Assembly: GCA_020796225.1 (NCBI GenBank)
Contig: CM036762.1
Span: 15,767,786 to 15,831,785 of the forward strand
Direction: 5' to 3'
Length of the DNA: 64,000 bases
Origin: Arion vulgaris
Taxonomy: Eukaryota > Mollusca > Gastropoda > Stylommatophora > Arionidae
Part shown: positions 43,790 to 55,370 of the stretch, piece after piece
Numbering within the stretch: position 1 is the stretch's first letter
Layout: each line of letters opens with the position of its first letter
The notes under the pieces: generated by a model
Told to the model about the DNA's origin: nothing
Databases searched by the model: none
What the model saw: only the letters and a program-made list of their open reading frames with translations
Translations under genes and position numbers: made by a program

Positions 43790-44460
43790 TCTCGGTGCAT
43801 GAAGTGATGCATACTCTTCTTCTGCTGTCTTCGTTTCGTAGTCTGTCTTTCCTGGTGACTCCCACCGCTCTCCTTAAGCATTTCATTTCACATGTGATGA
43901 GCTTTATGTGGTGTATTGCTGTCAGAGACCAAGTTTGACACTGGTAACTTCTTCTTCTTCAGCGATCCCTGGTCATGCACTTAATTTACTGTGGACCACA
44001 AACTGGGCAGTCAGCTTCAAGTCTGTCAGGTTTCCCAAAGCTTAGTTTTCAGGTCGACTGGGTGTGGTCATATGTTGCTTCTCAGCTCACACAGGAGATG
44101 ACAGTCTTGCAGGATATTCTGGCACTGGTAACAAAGTGTTGTTAGAAAAATACTGATATCTTTTCACTTCCATCTCGATCTTTGGTTGTTGTAGTAATGC
44201 TGCCAGCTGGTAGATCACTGCATTTGCTTTTTGACATCTTCTCTCTTATTCTTTTTTGACTTTTCCGTCCTTTGTGAAAATGCTGCCTAAATATTTGAAT
44301 TCAGACACTTGTTTTACTCTGGTGTTGTCTATTTATGTTTGCTTAGCTTGGTTTTCTGCTGATTTTCATGGTCTCGGTCTTTTGTGTGTTGATTTTCACG
44401 ATTCTGCGTGCTACTAAAAATGACTGTTTTGTCAATTCTTGGAAATAACTTGTCATCTCG
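43790..44460 (-). pseudogene. LINE-S C-terminal region, split by LINE-R
   Basis: On the minus strand 44460-44133 ends with VKQVSEFKYLGSIFTKDGKV and ANAVIYQLAALLQQPKIEME, the region following the RT palm. 43938-43790 continues with LITCEMKCLRRAVGVTRKDR and RVCITSCTE. Between them sits a LINE-R end with its own TSD. Stops and shifts throughout. Confidence 0.75.
43949..44122 (-). mobile_element. LINE-R 3' end inserted in LINE-S, 10-bp TSD
   Basis: 174 bp, from the CTTCTTCTTCAGCGATCCCT tail complement to CAGTCTTGCAGGATATTCTG. Same end as the 22.4-kb copy. CACTGGTAAC at 43939-43948 and 44123-44132, exact. It shows that LINE-R mobilises with a GAA tail and severe 5' truncation. Confidence 0.9.
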
Positions 44461-44780
44461 TTTCCCGACTTAAACATGAAAGAAATGATACTTTTAGATT
44501 TTTGTAATGTGTGGTTTCAAATATGATTAGGTTGTTCAGAAAAGTGTTTGTCACATTTGATGAGTTATTTAAGCTGATCATTAAAGCACAAGATTGATGG
44601 GGAGGTATGAATTGAGAGACATAAAAAACAAAATTGTTAATTAGTTTGTTAACACACACGTCTTCACTGAACTCCCCACAGATCTCTTTCTCTCTTCCCC
44701 GCACACACCAACATCACCGTTGGTAACTTTCAGAAAGTTGCAATGGTTACGCATGCCAGTATTTGTGTTTGTTTGTTATG
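44461..44780. other. Unannotated stretch
   Basis: No feature recognised. Confidence 0.5.
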
Positions 44781-44789
44781 TAGAAGATA

Positions 44790-45285
44790 GCCTGGTTAGA
44801 CTTGAACTGGTTCATATATAAGATTGACTATGCGGCGCTGGTTAGACTTGAACTGGTTCATATATAAGATTGACTATGCGGCGCTGGTTAGACTTGAACT
44901 GGTTCATATATAAGATTGACTATGCGGCGCTGGTTAGACTTGAACTGGTTCATATATAAGATTGACTGCCCGTCTGCCCAGCGTGTTCGTAGCGCGTTGG
45001 ACTACGGTGACTATCCCTCTGTGTGTGCGGGTTCAATTCCGCGGGATGGCAGAAAAAGCCACAGATTCCTGAGATTTACGGTGTTCGTGGCACCGAACCG
45101 AAGGTTACGATGTCCATGGCACCGAGCCGAAGAGCTGAAAAGCTCAAGTGCTTCTGGATCGGAAAAAACCCAATATATAAGATTGACTATGCGACGCTGG
45201 TTAGACTTGAACTGGTCCATATATAAGATTGACTATGCGACGCTGGTTAGACTTGAACTGGTACATATACAAGATTGACTATACG
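44790..45285. repeat. 46-bp minisatellite split by SINE-G
   Basis: Unit TGGTTAGACTTGAACTGGTT plus CATATATAAGATTGACTATG and CGGCGC. About four units before and two and a half after the SINE-G; CGGCGC becomes CGACGC on the right. Confidence 0.95.
44968..45172 (+). mobile_element. SINE-G copy, exact 16-bp TSD
   Basis: Complete SINE-G in the 46-bp array. ATATATAAGATTGACT at 44952-44967 and 45173-45188. Confidence 0.95.
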
Positions 45286-45734
45286 ACGCATTCATATTTT
45301 ATTGTAATGTAATATTTACTGCTCAGCTAGAGCATGGAATGGCAGCTCTTGTAACTCCCAAGACAAGTTCCAGGTAAAAGTGTCTACTACCTTTCTCCAG
45401 TACAGTGCCAAAACAATATGTGACTAATCATTGCGATGCGTGCCACCACGTGCATTTCTTACACCTGTGGTGTCCTGTTACAGACAATGTTATTTCTAAG
45501 AACTTCATAGTTGGAGTTGTAATTTTTTTCTGCAGTCACTCTTTGTTCAGATATCCGTCAACACGAGAGAGAAAGAGAGGGAGAGAAAGAGAGAGAGAAA
45601 AAAAAAGAAGAAGAAGAATGGGATTAGTGGGGAGGGGGAATCTTGAGAAAGAGAACGAATAATCGAATATTTTAATAACACATTCAACATTTCTGTGAAT
45701 TTTGTTCTACAATCATTTCGTTTCAGACCTCTTA
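45286..45734. other. Unannotated stretch with a GA run
   Basis: No feature recognised except a GA/GAAA low-complexity run at 45565-45625, just upstream of LINE-Q copy 5. Confidence 0.5.
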
Positions 45735-47128
45735 CAGGACATACAGATTTGTGCAATGATATATATAACACAGGATATATACCAAGAGACTTGAAGACAT
45801 CAGTATTCATACCACTATCCAAAAAGCCCAAAGCACAGGAGTGCACAGTCTATAGGACAATTAGCCTGATGAGCCACATAACAAAAATACTACTCAAGAT
45901 CATACATGAAAGAACTAAAAACAAGATAGACATAGAAGTAGGAGAAGAACAGTTTGGCTTTAGAAAGAACAGAGGAACAAGAGAGGCAATACTTTGTATA
46001 AGACTACTCGCTGACAAGTATATAGAAGTGCAAAAATGTATCTACTTGTGTTTCATTGATTATAGCAAAGCTTTTGACAGAGTCCAACATGAAAAGCTAA
46101 TCATATGTCTACAAGAAATAGGCCTAGATGGGGATGATATCAGACTAATAAGTAACATATACTGGGAACAGACAGCAATAATAAAATATGAAAATAGCTA
46201 CTCTCCATACATAGACATAAAGAGAGGAGTGAGACAAGGATGCATACTGTCACCAAGCCTATTTAACATCTACACAGAGAAAATCTTCAAACAACTAGAG
46301 GGAATGCCAGGACTCGAGATCAATGGAAAAATAATAAATAACTTAAGATATGCAGATGACACAGTATTGGTAGCAGAAAATGAACAAGATCTACAAGAAT
46401 TAGTGGACCAATTGGACAGAACTAGCAAGGAATATGGATTAGACATTAACATACAGAAAACAAAAACTATGGTAATCAACAAAGAAATGGAAAAACCTAA
46501 AATGAATATAAAAATACATGGAGAATTACTACATCAAGTAAAAGCTACTCCTATCTCGGTCAGATGATAACAGATGATGGCAGATGTATAACAGAAATTA
46601 AAAAGAGAATAGGAATGGCCAAGGATAATTTCAATAGTATGAGAAAGTTACTGACATCCAAACAAATCACAAACAGGCTAAAAATTAGAATGATCAAATG
46701 CTATATATATCCTATATTAATGTATGGCTCGGAAACATGGACAATGAACAAGCAGTTAGAAGACAGAATTGATGCATTTGAGATGTGGATATATAGAAGA
46801 ATAAGCAGAGTTTCATGGACAGAAAAACAGACAAATAAACAAGTTTTAGGAAAACTAGGCATGAAGAAACAATTATTAAGAGAAATAAATTCAGACAAGT
46901 AAAGTATTTTGGGCACATATAAAGGCATGACACCATGATAAAACATTTACTAGAGGGGAAGTTGAGGGAGGAAGAGCAAGAGGAAGACCGAGAGATAAGT
47001 GGGAGGGAAACTTTAAGAAATGGACAGGTTACAGTCTGGCAGTGTGCAACACCAAGGCGAAAGACAGAGGATGCTGGAGATTCATTGCAGCCAACCTTCG
47101 ATGTGGAGACGGCACCTGATGATGATGA
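45735..47128 (+). pseudogene. LINE-Q copy 5: reverse transcriptase and C-terminal domain
   Basis: The longest LINE-Q copy. It would copy element RNA into DNA at a nicked target in the nucleus. Reading from 45735: NDIYNTGYIPRDLKTSVFIP and EEQFGFRKNRGTREAIL (RT fingers), YLCFIDYSKAFDRVQHEKL (motif A Asp), KRGVRQGCILSPSLF (motif B), INNLRYADDTVLVAENEQDL (motif C, YADD kept) and GLDINIQKTKTM (motif D). The frame breaks near 46536, where GTAAAAGCT lacks one A compared with copy 4, again near 46889 and once more in the basic tail near 46965. The N-terminal endonuclease is missing. Motif order and the C-terminal DRIDAFEMW...GRPR tail resemble RTE/BovB elements. Ends GGCACCTGATGATGATGA. Confidence 0.92.
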
Positions 47129-47149
47129 CAGGACATACGTATCACACTA

Positions 47150-47310
47150 CAACTACTGGATCAATAGTAACTTTCCCAACATATCACCCCTCTATTACTG
47201 TACCAATAGTAACTGTCCCAACATATCACCCCTCTATTACTGTACCAATAGTAACTGTCCCAACATATCACCCTTTTATTACTGTACCAATAGTAACTGT
47301 CCCAAGTAAC
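47150..47310. repeat. 42-bp minisatellite, about 4 copies
   Basis: Unit ACTGTACCAATAGTAACTGT plus CCCAACATATCACCCCTCTA and TT. It begins about 20 bases after LINE-Q ends. Confidence 0.95.
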
Positions 47311-47341
47311 TGTCCCAGCATGTCATTCTTGTGTTATCTGT

Positions 47342-47583
47342 AAGCGTCTGTAGCTTAATTGGTAGTGAGCTTGACCACAACCCAAGCGTAACTGGTTCAA
47401 ACTCCGCGGCAGGGATATTTGAAAACAAATTTGTTTCCTTGGATTTTACAAACGATAAAAATAGACCCCACCGTTCAGAAAACATTGTCAAACTACTGAA
47501 CGTATTAGTGGTGCCTAGAAAAAACGACGACTCGTTTACTGTGGTTGATGGCGACATCTTGTAAAGAATATGCCACGATTTTC
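47342..47583 (+). mobile_element. SINE-F copy, full length
   Basis: AGCGTCTGTAGCTTAATTGG, B box CTGGTTCAAACTCC, CACCGTTCAGAAAACATTGT and the end AGAATATGCCACGATTTTCA. Confidence 0.9.
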
Positions 47584-47950
47584 ATTTTTCTATACATTCC
47601 TCTACCCTCTCTCATTGTGTCTCTGTCCCTCACTCTTTATCTTTCGGGTTTTACTCATCTATCCTTCTCCTCGTGTCACAGTTCAAAGGTTACCGCACAT
47701 GATTTGATGTGTGGAACCAGACATACTTCTCTCCCCTGTTCTGTGACAGATTAATTCCTCCTGCAAGAGTACCGTGGAGAAACTAGCGTTACCTGACTGT
47801 CAGCACCTAGTTTGTTTATTACTTCTGCGCAACACGTCTGGACGTGTACGTCTGTACTGTTTTGACGTCTACAAGATGCTGTCTGGTTTTCTCTTTTCGC
47901 GTTTTTCCTGTCTCCTGTCATTTATTATAATTACATAGCAGACGGTAGAG
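47584..47950. other. Unannotated stretch
   Basis: No feature recognised. Confidence 0.5.
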
Positions 47951-47984
47951 GATGTTCAAAAATATATGGAGCAGGAGGGAAAGA

Positions 47985-48300
47985 GAGAGAGAGGAGGAGA
48001 GTGAGTGACAGAGAGACTGAGTGAGGTAGTGAGGAATTGATTTTGTGAACAATATGAGGTTTGAGTGAGATTGAATGAGAGAGTGAGTGAGTGACAGAAA
48101 AAGACTGAGTGAGGTAGTGAGGAATTGATTTTGTGAGAATGACTGAACAATATGAGGTTTGAGTGAGATTGAATGAGAGAGTGAGTGACAGAGAGAGACT
48201 GAGTGAGGTAGTGAAGAATTGATTTTGTGAGAATGAGTGAACAATATGAGATTTCAGAATTGAGTGAAATTAAACGAGAGAGTGAGTGAGTAAGTGAAAG
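47985..48300. repeat. Degenerate minisatellite of about 100 bp units
   Basis: GAGTGAGTGACAGA, CTGAGTGAGGTAGTGAGGAA, TTGATTTTGTGA and CAATATGAGGTTTGAGTGAG recur about three times. Simple GAGT decay continues to 48450. Confidence 0.9.
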
Positions 48301-48474
48301 ATATGTATGAGGGGCAGGAAGAAAAGAGTGAGATTGAGTGAAATAATGATGACAGTTAAAGAGAGTAAGGGAATTGAGAGAGAGAGAGTGAGACAGTAGG
48401 ATTGATTGAAATAATGAAGGATTTAAAGGATTTGAGTAAAGACATTCGATAGAGTAATTGTCTATTGTCTATTC

Positions 48475-49055
48475 CCAGGTGGAAGATGTAGTTGGCTGTC
48501 CACTCTTGCTGTTAAGCGTAGGGATGGGAGCTTTCATTTACGTTCTAGGGAGAGATGAGTCGCCCTTGTTGTGTTATATCCGTATTTATGTAGTGTGGTC
48601 TTGATATTGTCTATCCATCTTTTTCTTGGTCTTCCTTAGCTCTAGTATCCGATCTCTTTTTATTGTATGCTGTTATTGGTGGTTGGTTGTATTTCATTCT
48701 TATTAAATGTCCAAACCACTGCTTTTGTTGTCTTTCGATGTATTCGGTGCATGAAGTTATGCCCATTCTGCTTCTGTTCGATAGAGTAAACAGGTGCAAA
48801 TTATGTAAGATTCTTGAAGAATATGACATCCAGGGACAACTGTTAGGTAACATCTTGGCCTGATATCAAGATAGCCAGAGTACAGTAAGAACAATACAAG
48901 AAATATCCGATTGGTTCTCCATTACATCTGATGTTAGACAAGGATGTTTCCTCTCACCACTACTCTTTATCACAAATATGGATCAAATAATTCATGTCAA
49001 ATTCAGATGATAAAATAAATGAACTGCTTTATGCAGATCATCAGTGCTTTAAAAA
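48475..49055 (-). pseudogene. LINE-S with 5' inversion
   Basis: 48475-48780 on the minus strand encodes RMGITSCTEYIERQQKQWFG, HLIRMKYNQPPITAYNKKRS and a KEDQEKDG-type tail. 48781-49055 on the plus strand reads FDRVNRCKLCKILEEYDIQG, TVRTIQEISDWFSITSDVRQ, GCFLSPLLFI and a LLYAD block: RT motifs A to C. The RT part is upstream in the protein yet lies inverted, fitting twin priming. Both halves have stops. Confidence 0.7.
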
Positions 49056-49195
49056 ACACACAAAAATACAACATGTTACTGTTGGTAGTAGCGCTTTTAG
49101 GGCGATGATGGGCATGTGGGACGAGATATGAGGAATGTAATTGCTGCATGGCTAGTACAGTCGTCTGCAAGCTGTTCAGGTTAGGATTTTTTCAT

Positions 49196-49290
49196 TTATA
49201 CCCACAGCAGAACAAAATCCTTGCCCTTACCGGGATTTGAATACGGGTCTCCTGCATGTGAGCCGCGCTCTAACCCATTTAGCCAGACGC
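49196..49290 (-). other. tRNA-like fragment
   Basis: The minus strand reads GCGTCTGGCTAAATGGGTTA, GAGCGCGGCTCACATGCAGG and CCCGTATTCAAATCCCGGT, with recognisable box A and B-box-like elements. The acceptor and anticodon stems do not pair well, so this is a SINE head or tRNA pseudogene, not a working tRNA gene. Confidence 0.45.
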
Positions 49291-49468
49291 TCAAAATATT
49301 CACACCTAGAACCAACATTGTATAAATCATGACATGACAATCAGTAACACTAAAACCGAACAAAAATGAATATAGGAAGACGAAATAATAAACTTGAACA
49401 TCCATGTCATTGGCACTACAATCAATCAAGTGCAAAAATTCAAATACTTCATATTCACAGAAGAATTT

Positions 49469-49510
49469 TTTTGTTCCATCCAGAAGCGCTTGAACTTTCA
49501 GCTCTTCGGT
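49469..49510 (-). mobile_element. SINE-G 3' end only
   Basis: TTTTTTGTTCCATCCAGAAG and GCTTGAACTTTCAGCTCTTC are the complement of the last 40 bases of SINE-G. A SINE-A begins immediately after. Either severely 5'-truncated or cut by the SINE-A event. Confidence 0.75.
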
Positions 49511-49763
49511 CGTCCGAGTGGTTACCGGGGCCCAAATTTGAGGTATAAAGAATAGAACCACTGTTACCTGCCACGCATGTCGTAAGAGGCGACTAAGGAG
49601 GTTTGGATGAAATCGGATGCACGTGTCCTAAACATGTAGAAGTCTATGCGTTTAGGGGCCTATCAAACCAATGTGCAATGTATACACGTTCTTGGCAAGG
49701 ATCAAACATATCACAAAGAGTGATTAAAATTGGTGGTAAAGAACGAACACAAAGAAGAAGAAG
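49511..49763 (+). mobile_element. SINE-A copy
   Basis: CGTCCGAGTGGTTACCGGGG to CGAACACAAAGAAGAAGAAG. Full length. Confidence 0.95.
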
Positions 49764-49959
49764 ACCCGACCCTTGTAACAATTGCAAGTTATGTTTTATA
49801 AAGGCAGTTTAACGTCTACTCACTCACCAGACATGGTGCAAGGTACACAACTCTGGAAATATTTGTAGAAACGTCTGCGACATTTAGTAGTTTGTATTTG
49901 AAATGATAACTGGTGCTTTTGTGGGTGACTTTCAACTCTGATGGCAATTGTATAGACAG

Positions 49960-50604
49960 TAGTAGTAATAGTGACATTGATAGTACTAGTAGTGGCAGTA
50001 GTAGTAGTAATAGTAGTAGTAATAGTAGTAGTAGTTAGTTGTAAGATATTAAAGAAACCATGGACATGACTATCGACGAAGTGGGTGAACTAGCAAGAGA
50101 CAGTGTGAATTTCAGATGTGCTGCAAAGAGAGCAACGTCCTATAAAGGATACGCACTTGATGATGATGAGTTAGTTGTAGTGATATTGACCGTAGAAGTA
50201 ACTATTATAGTGGTAGTGATCTTTCTAGTAGTGGTAGTAGTAGTAGTAATAGTAATACTAGAAGTAGCAGTAGTGGTAGTAGTAGTAGTAATAGTAATAC
50301 TAGAAGTAGCAGTAGTGGTAGTAGTAGTAGTAGTAGTAGTAATACTAGAAGTAGCAGTAGTAGTAGTAATAGTAATACTAGAAGTAGCAGTAGGTGGTAG
50401 TGTAGTAAGTAATAGTAATACTAGAGTAGCAGTAGGTAGTAGTAGTAGTAGTAATAGTATACTAGAAGTAAGCAGTAGTAGTAGTAATAGTAATACTAGA
50501 AGTAGCAGTAGTGGTAGCAGTAGTAGTAGTAGTAATAGTAATACTAGAAGTAGCAGTAGTGGTAGTAGTAGTAATAGTAATACTAGAAGTAACAGCAGTG
50601 GTAG
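49960..50604. repeat. GTA trinucleotide array with longer repeat structure
   Basis: AGTAGTAGT runs with a recurring TACTAGAAGTAGCAGTAGTG spacer every 39-57 bases. Open Val/Ser-rich and Leu/Thr-rich frames on the two strands are products of the triplet repeat. Confidence 0.95.
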
Positions 50605-50866
50605 TCTTCTTCTTCTTCCAGCGCTCCATATCAACCACTTGTTAACCACTCTGTGTGATTTGTATGTGACCCGAGCCTAAGAGCGATTGTACGTTGTACC
50701 AGTTATGCGCCTACAAGTAGGCCAGTACATCCGATTTCTGAGATGCTTTTTATTTACTAGGATAGCCTCCCAAGGCCCCTACCTCAGTCGTCTCTTACGA
50801 CATGCCTTGTAGGTAGCAGTGTTACTATTTTTTACTCCCCGTGCGATCCCCGATAATAAACGAGCG
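50605..50866 (-). mobile_element. SINE-B copy at array edge
   Basis: CTTCTTCTTCTTCCAGCGCT to the degraded head complement GATAATAAACGAGCG. Its tail abuts the GTA array. Confidence 0.9.
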
Positions 50867-51023
50867 AAGCGGTAGACAAATAGCAATATACCACTCGTAT
50901 GATAGGAGACAGAACATGTTGATTAATCAAAACTTCGATCCGATGATGACGACACTTGATCTGTTCTGTTTACTTCCTAAATGTCAGCAGACCTCCTTTC
51001 CCTTCCACTCACCGTTATTTCTT

Positions 51024-51063
<40 letters not shown>

Positions 51064-51439
51064 CTCTCTCTCAATATATATATATTAAGAGAATGCATAC
51101 ATTTGTTCATGAATATTAAATGTCTGTCTGTATGTGATGTTAATTGTCGCAGTTCATTGTATGTAGTCTGTACAAATAACTGCGATCTGAGAGAGAAAGA
51201 GGTACTTTGTGATTTATAACAGCACTTTTTATTACTCGACAAACATAAAACCACAGTTAAACTGGGAAATCGTCTGTTATAGCCTTAAAGCATACTTACG
51301 CCATGTTTTGGTTGTAGTAAGTAGATCAAGTGTAGATTTATGCTGTGTGGATATTGTACGCTTGAATATGCATACTCTACTATCAGCTGTTTATGAGTTG
51401 TACTCAGTGTAAGTGTAGTACTATAGCTAGGCTATCTGT
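50867..51439. other. Unannotated stretch with a CT run
   Basis: No feature recognised apart from a CT microsatellite at 51020-51073 and a short AT block. Confidence 0.5.
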
Positions 51440-52662
51440 AATTTTGCGTATGAATAGCTTAAGTGATGACTTAGCTGTGTGTGCATCTGCTATCAGCTGT
51501 AAGTGTCATGTACTATCAGCTGTAAGTGTCATTGTACATAAGCTGTAAGTGTATGTATATGCAAGCTGTAAGTGTATTGTATGTCAAGCTGTAAGTGTAT
51601 GTGTATTCAGCTGTAAGTGTATGATGTAAGCTGTAAGTGGTAATGTAACTTCAGCTGTAAGTGCATGTACTATCGATGTAAGCTGTAAGTGCTATGTACT
51701 TCAGCTGTAAGTGTATTGTACTATCAGCTGTAAGTGTATGTACTATCAGCTGTAAGTGTCATGTACTATCAGCTGTAAGTGTCATGTACTATCAGCTGTA
51801 AGTGTCATGTATTCAGCTGTAAGTGTATTGTACTATCAGCTGTAAGTGTCTTGTAATTATCAGCTGTAAGTGTCATGTACCTATCAGCTGAGGTATGTAC
51901 TATCAGCTGTAAGTGTCATGTTTAGCATCAAGCTTAAGTGCCATGTACTATCAGCTGTAAGTGTATTGTGTAATGTAAGCTGTAAGTGTCATGTACTATC
52001 AGCTGTAAGTGTCATGTACTATCAGCTGTAAGTGTCATGTACTATCAGCTGTAAGTGTCATGTACTATCAGCTGTAAGTGTCATGTACTATCAGCTGTAA
52101 GTGTCATGTACTATCAGCTGTAAGTGTCATGTACTATCAGCTGTAAGTGTCATGTACTATCAGCTGTAAGTGTCATGTACTATCAGCTGTAAGTGTCATG
52201 TACTATCAGCTGTAAGTGTCATGTACTATCAGCTGTAAGTGTCATGTACTATCAGCTGTAAGTGTCATGTACTATCAGCTGTAAGTGTCATGTACTATCA
52301 GCTGTAAGTGTCATGTACTATCAGCTGTAAGTGTCATGTACTATCAGCTGTAAGTGTATTGTGTAATGTAAGCTGTAAGTGTCATGTACTATCAGCTGTA
52401 AGTGTCATGTACTATCAGCTGTAAGTGTCATGTACTATCAGCTGTAAGTGTCATGTACTATCAGCTGTAAGTGTATTGTGTAATGTAAGCTGTAAGTGTC
52501 ATGTACTATCAGCTGTAAGTGTCATGTACTATCAGCTGTAAGTGTCATGTACTATCAGCTGTAAGTGTCATGTACTATCAGCTGTAAGTGTCATGTACTA
52601 TCAGCTGTAAGTGTCATGTACTATCAGCTGTAAGTGTCATGTACTATCAGCTGTAAGTGTAT
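51440..52662. repeat. 23-bp minisatellite, about 50 copies
   Basis: Unit AGCTGTAAGTGTCATGTACT plus ATC. From about 51970 the units are nearly identical, with a variant TGTATTGTGTAATGTA recurring at 51962, 52353 and 52475. Left of 51970 nearly every unit has indels. Confidence 0.97.
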
Positions 52663-52980
52663 TCTTCTTCGAATACTCCATAACGAATACTTGTTAACCA
52701 CTCTGTGATCTAAGAGCGGATTTTATATTGTGCCGGTTATGCGCCTACAAGTAGGCAAGCGCATCCGTTTTCTGCGACGCTTTTTATTTACTAGGTTAGC
52801 TTCCCTAGGTCTCTACCTCAGTCCTTGTAGGTCGTAGTGGTGCTGTTCTTTGATCCCCTTAAAGGCCCCGGCAACATATTTACTAGGGTTGCTTCCCTAG
52901 ATGCCTACTTTAGTCACCTCTTAGTCTTGTAGGTCACAATGCTACTTTGTTTCCTTGTCGACCCCGATGACACACTGGCG
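52663..52980 (-). mobile_element. SINE-B copy with duplicated head
   Basis: Regular SINE-B complement to GGCCCCGGCAACA at 52873, followed by a second, diverged copy of the head and module (TTTACTAGGGTTGCTTCCCT to CCGATGACACACTGGCG). Either two overlapping insertions or a local duplication. Confidence 0.8.
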
Positions 52981-53008
52981 TCTGACTTGTCCAATATCAA
53001 GACAAAGT

Positions 53009-53261
53009 CGCTCGAGTGGTTACCGGGGCACAAATTTGGGGTGTCAAGAATAGCACCATTATTACCTGCCACGCATGTCGTAAGAGGCGACTAAGGAGGT
53101 TTGGGTGAAATCGGATGCATGTGTCCTAAACGGGCAGAATTCTATGCATTTATGGGCCTACCAAACCAATGTGCAACGTATACACGTTCTTTGGCAAAGA
53201 TCAAACATATCACAAAGAGTGATTAAAATTGGTCGTAAAGAACGAACGCAAAGAAGAAGAA
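53009..53261 (+). mobile_element. SINE-A copy
   Basis: CGCTCGAGTGGTTACCGGGG to CGAACGCAAAGAAGAAGAAA. Full length with scattered changes. Confidence 0.95.
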
Positions 53262-54384
53262 AAGTGTCCGTTGTTTTCTTTTTTTTTCCAGATTTGTAGA
53301 AATAGTCAACACAGAGAAACACAAACTAGAAATAGCAAAGATATGGTTACCCGATGACAGCAGTATAGATGGCAATTATCTTCTCTGGATTCTGCTTAGC
53401 TTGTAACCTTTGTATCTCATAAACAAGAGAATCTATCGGAATTCTCCAGCAACTTTTCTTGTATAAGAACAGAGACAGACACCCATTGTCCTACACTCCA
53501 ACAATACGGCGCCAACATTGACAGAAGATGATTGCTAAGTGGTCAAAACGGGGCACCTCTCGTGGGAATTCCCAGAAAATACGCCCGTCTATATCATAGA
53601 TCATTATTTGATATATAGACGAGGAATGAGGTCAATTTCTTTGAAACACTTTTACATTGTGAATATTTTCAGCAATCTTTAGACCTGTCTTTGTAGTCGT
53701 CAATGTCGTCTGATAGCATAGTTTGTTCATGTCCGTCTTTGCTTCATTTCGTTGTTTCATTTATTATCCCCCCCTCTATTCCTCCCTTTTACATTCAAGT
53801 TTTATCTGCACTGCACGGGGCAGCGTTATTGTAATGATTTCAACTGAAAGAGAAAAATGAGAAAATATTTCATTTTCAGTACATTCATTGCTTCATTTTA
53901 AACGGGGATTATCTGTTCACTTTAAATTGGGTCTCTTGAAGACTTCAATGTAACAACATTTCTTCAGAGGTTTGTGAAACTACTTGCGTTCTGGTTTCAT
54001 TGATTGCTGGCATAGATTGAGATTGCTGGCCTGTGGGCTAGGGGAGTACACAAGATGATTTGATTGAAGAAGTGAGAGAAGTGGAGAAGAGTTCAGCTCT
54101 CATGGGAATGGATGGGGAAGAGTTGATAGACGGGGTCTCAGTGTAGTTTAAGCCATTGTGGCGGATGAGGTCATCAGAGATATCGTAGAGATCATTATGT
54201 TAGGATGAAGGGTAAAGAGCACAAATCGAATGTGCATGTTATTTTTTATTGTATAGTGCAGGATGGAGCGAGGAGACGCGTTGAAGAAATCTATTATATA
54301 TATAAATATATGTTCATGCGCGCAGTTTTCATAAATTCGTATCTCATTACTTGCTAAATATGATACGCATGCTCCATAACTTTA
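53262..54384. other. Longest repeat-poor stretch
   Basis: About 1.1 kb without a recognised repeat family. Short frames only, with no convincing splice-bounded exon. Confidence 0.5.
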
Positions 54385-54775
54385 TCTGACACACTTTCAT
54401 TCTCTCACTCTCCCAGTCTATCTTCTCTCAGTCTCACACACTTTCATTCTCTCACTCTCCCAGTCTATCTTCTCTCAGTCTCACACACTTTAATTCTCTC
54501 ATTCTCCCAGTCTATCTTCTCTCAGTCTCACACACTTTCATTCTCTCACTCTCCCAGTCTATCTTCTCTCAGTCTCACACACTTTCATTCTCTCACTCTC
54601 CCAGTCTATCTTCTCTCAGTCTCACACACTTTCATTCTCTCACTCTTCCAGTCTATCTTCTCTCAGTCTCACACACTTTCATTCTCTCACTCTCCCAGTC
54701 TATCTTCTCTCAGTCTCACACATTTTCATTCTCTCACTCTCCCAGTCTATCTTCTCTCAGTCTCACACACTTTCA
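54385..54775. repeat. 47-bp minisatellite, about 8 copies
   Basis: Unit TCTCACACACTTTCATTCTC plus TCACTCTCCCAGTCTATCTT and CTCTCAG. Highly uniform. Confidence 0.97.
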
Positions 54776-55079
54776 TCGTCTCAGTCATCACCACCCGTCA
54801 CGTTTTCTCACAATCTCAATAGCTCAGTCTCTTCCCTCAGAGAGTATTCTATTCTCTCAGTCTCTCACTACCCCATCACTGAGATCGCCCATCGTCTCAC
54901 ACTATCAGTACCTCACTTCCCCTAGTTTTTCAACCAACAAAGTCTCAAACTCTGGTCTCTCAGTACCGTACAATATGTATCTCTCTTACTGTATAGATAT
55001 GTTGTTTTCTCACTCACACTGTGGTATTGTGCGTGTCTGTGTCAGCTGTATCTTATTCACTGCGTGTGTACACACGCAC
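54776..55079. other. Degenerate CT-rich continuation
   Basis: Decayed TCTCAGTC motifs to about 54960, then unassigned sequence. Confidence 0.5.
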
Positions 55080-55370
55080 CCACCCACGCACACACACACA
55101 CACATATATATATATATAGATATATATACACACACCGTTATATATCAGTTTATCTCTCTCTCTATGTGCATGTTTCTCTCACAATCTCACACAAACGCGC
55201 GCACACGCGTATACGTGATAAATCAGAATTCGAAGAGGACAAAACACACATACGTACATATATATATATATATACACACACATTTATATATCAGTTTATC
55301 TCTCTCTCTATGTGCATGTTTATCTCACACAAAAACACACATACGTACATATATATGTATGCATGCGTGT
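55080..55370. repeat. CA/TA microsatellites with a duplicated block
   Basis: CACACA and TATATA runs surround two copies (55138 and 55287) of a block containing ATATATCAGTTTATCTCTCT and CTCTATGTGCATGTTT. Confidence 0.9.

Noticed and set aside
50060..50680. Val/Ser-rich and Leu/Thr-rich frames on opposite strands
   Set aside because: Both are translations of the GTA trinucleotide array.
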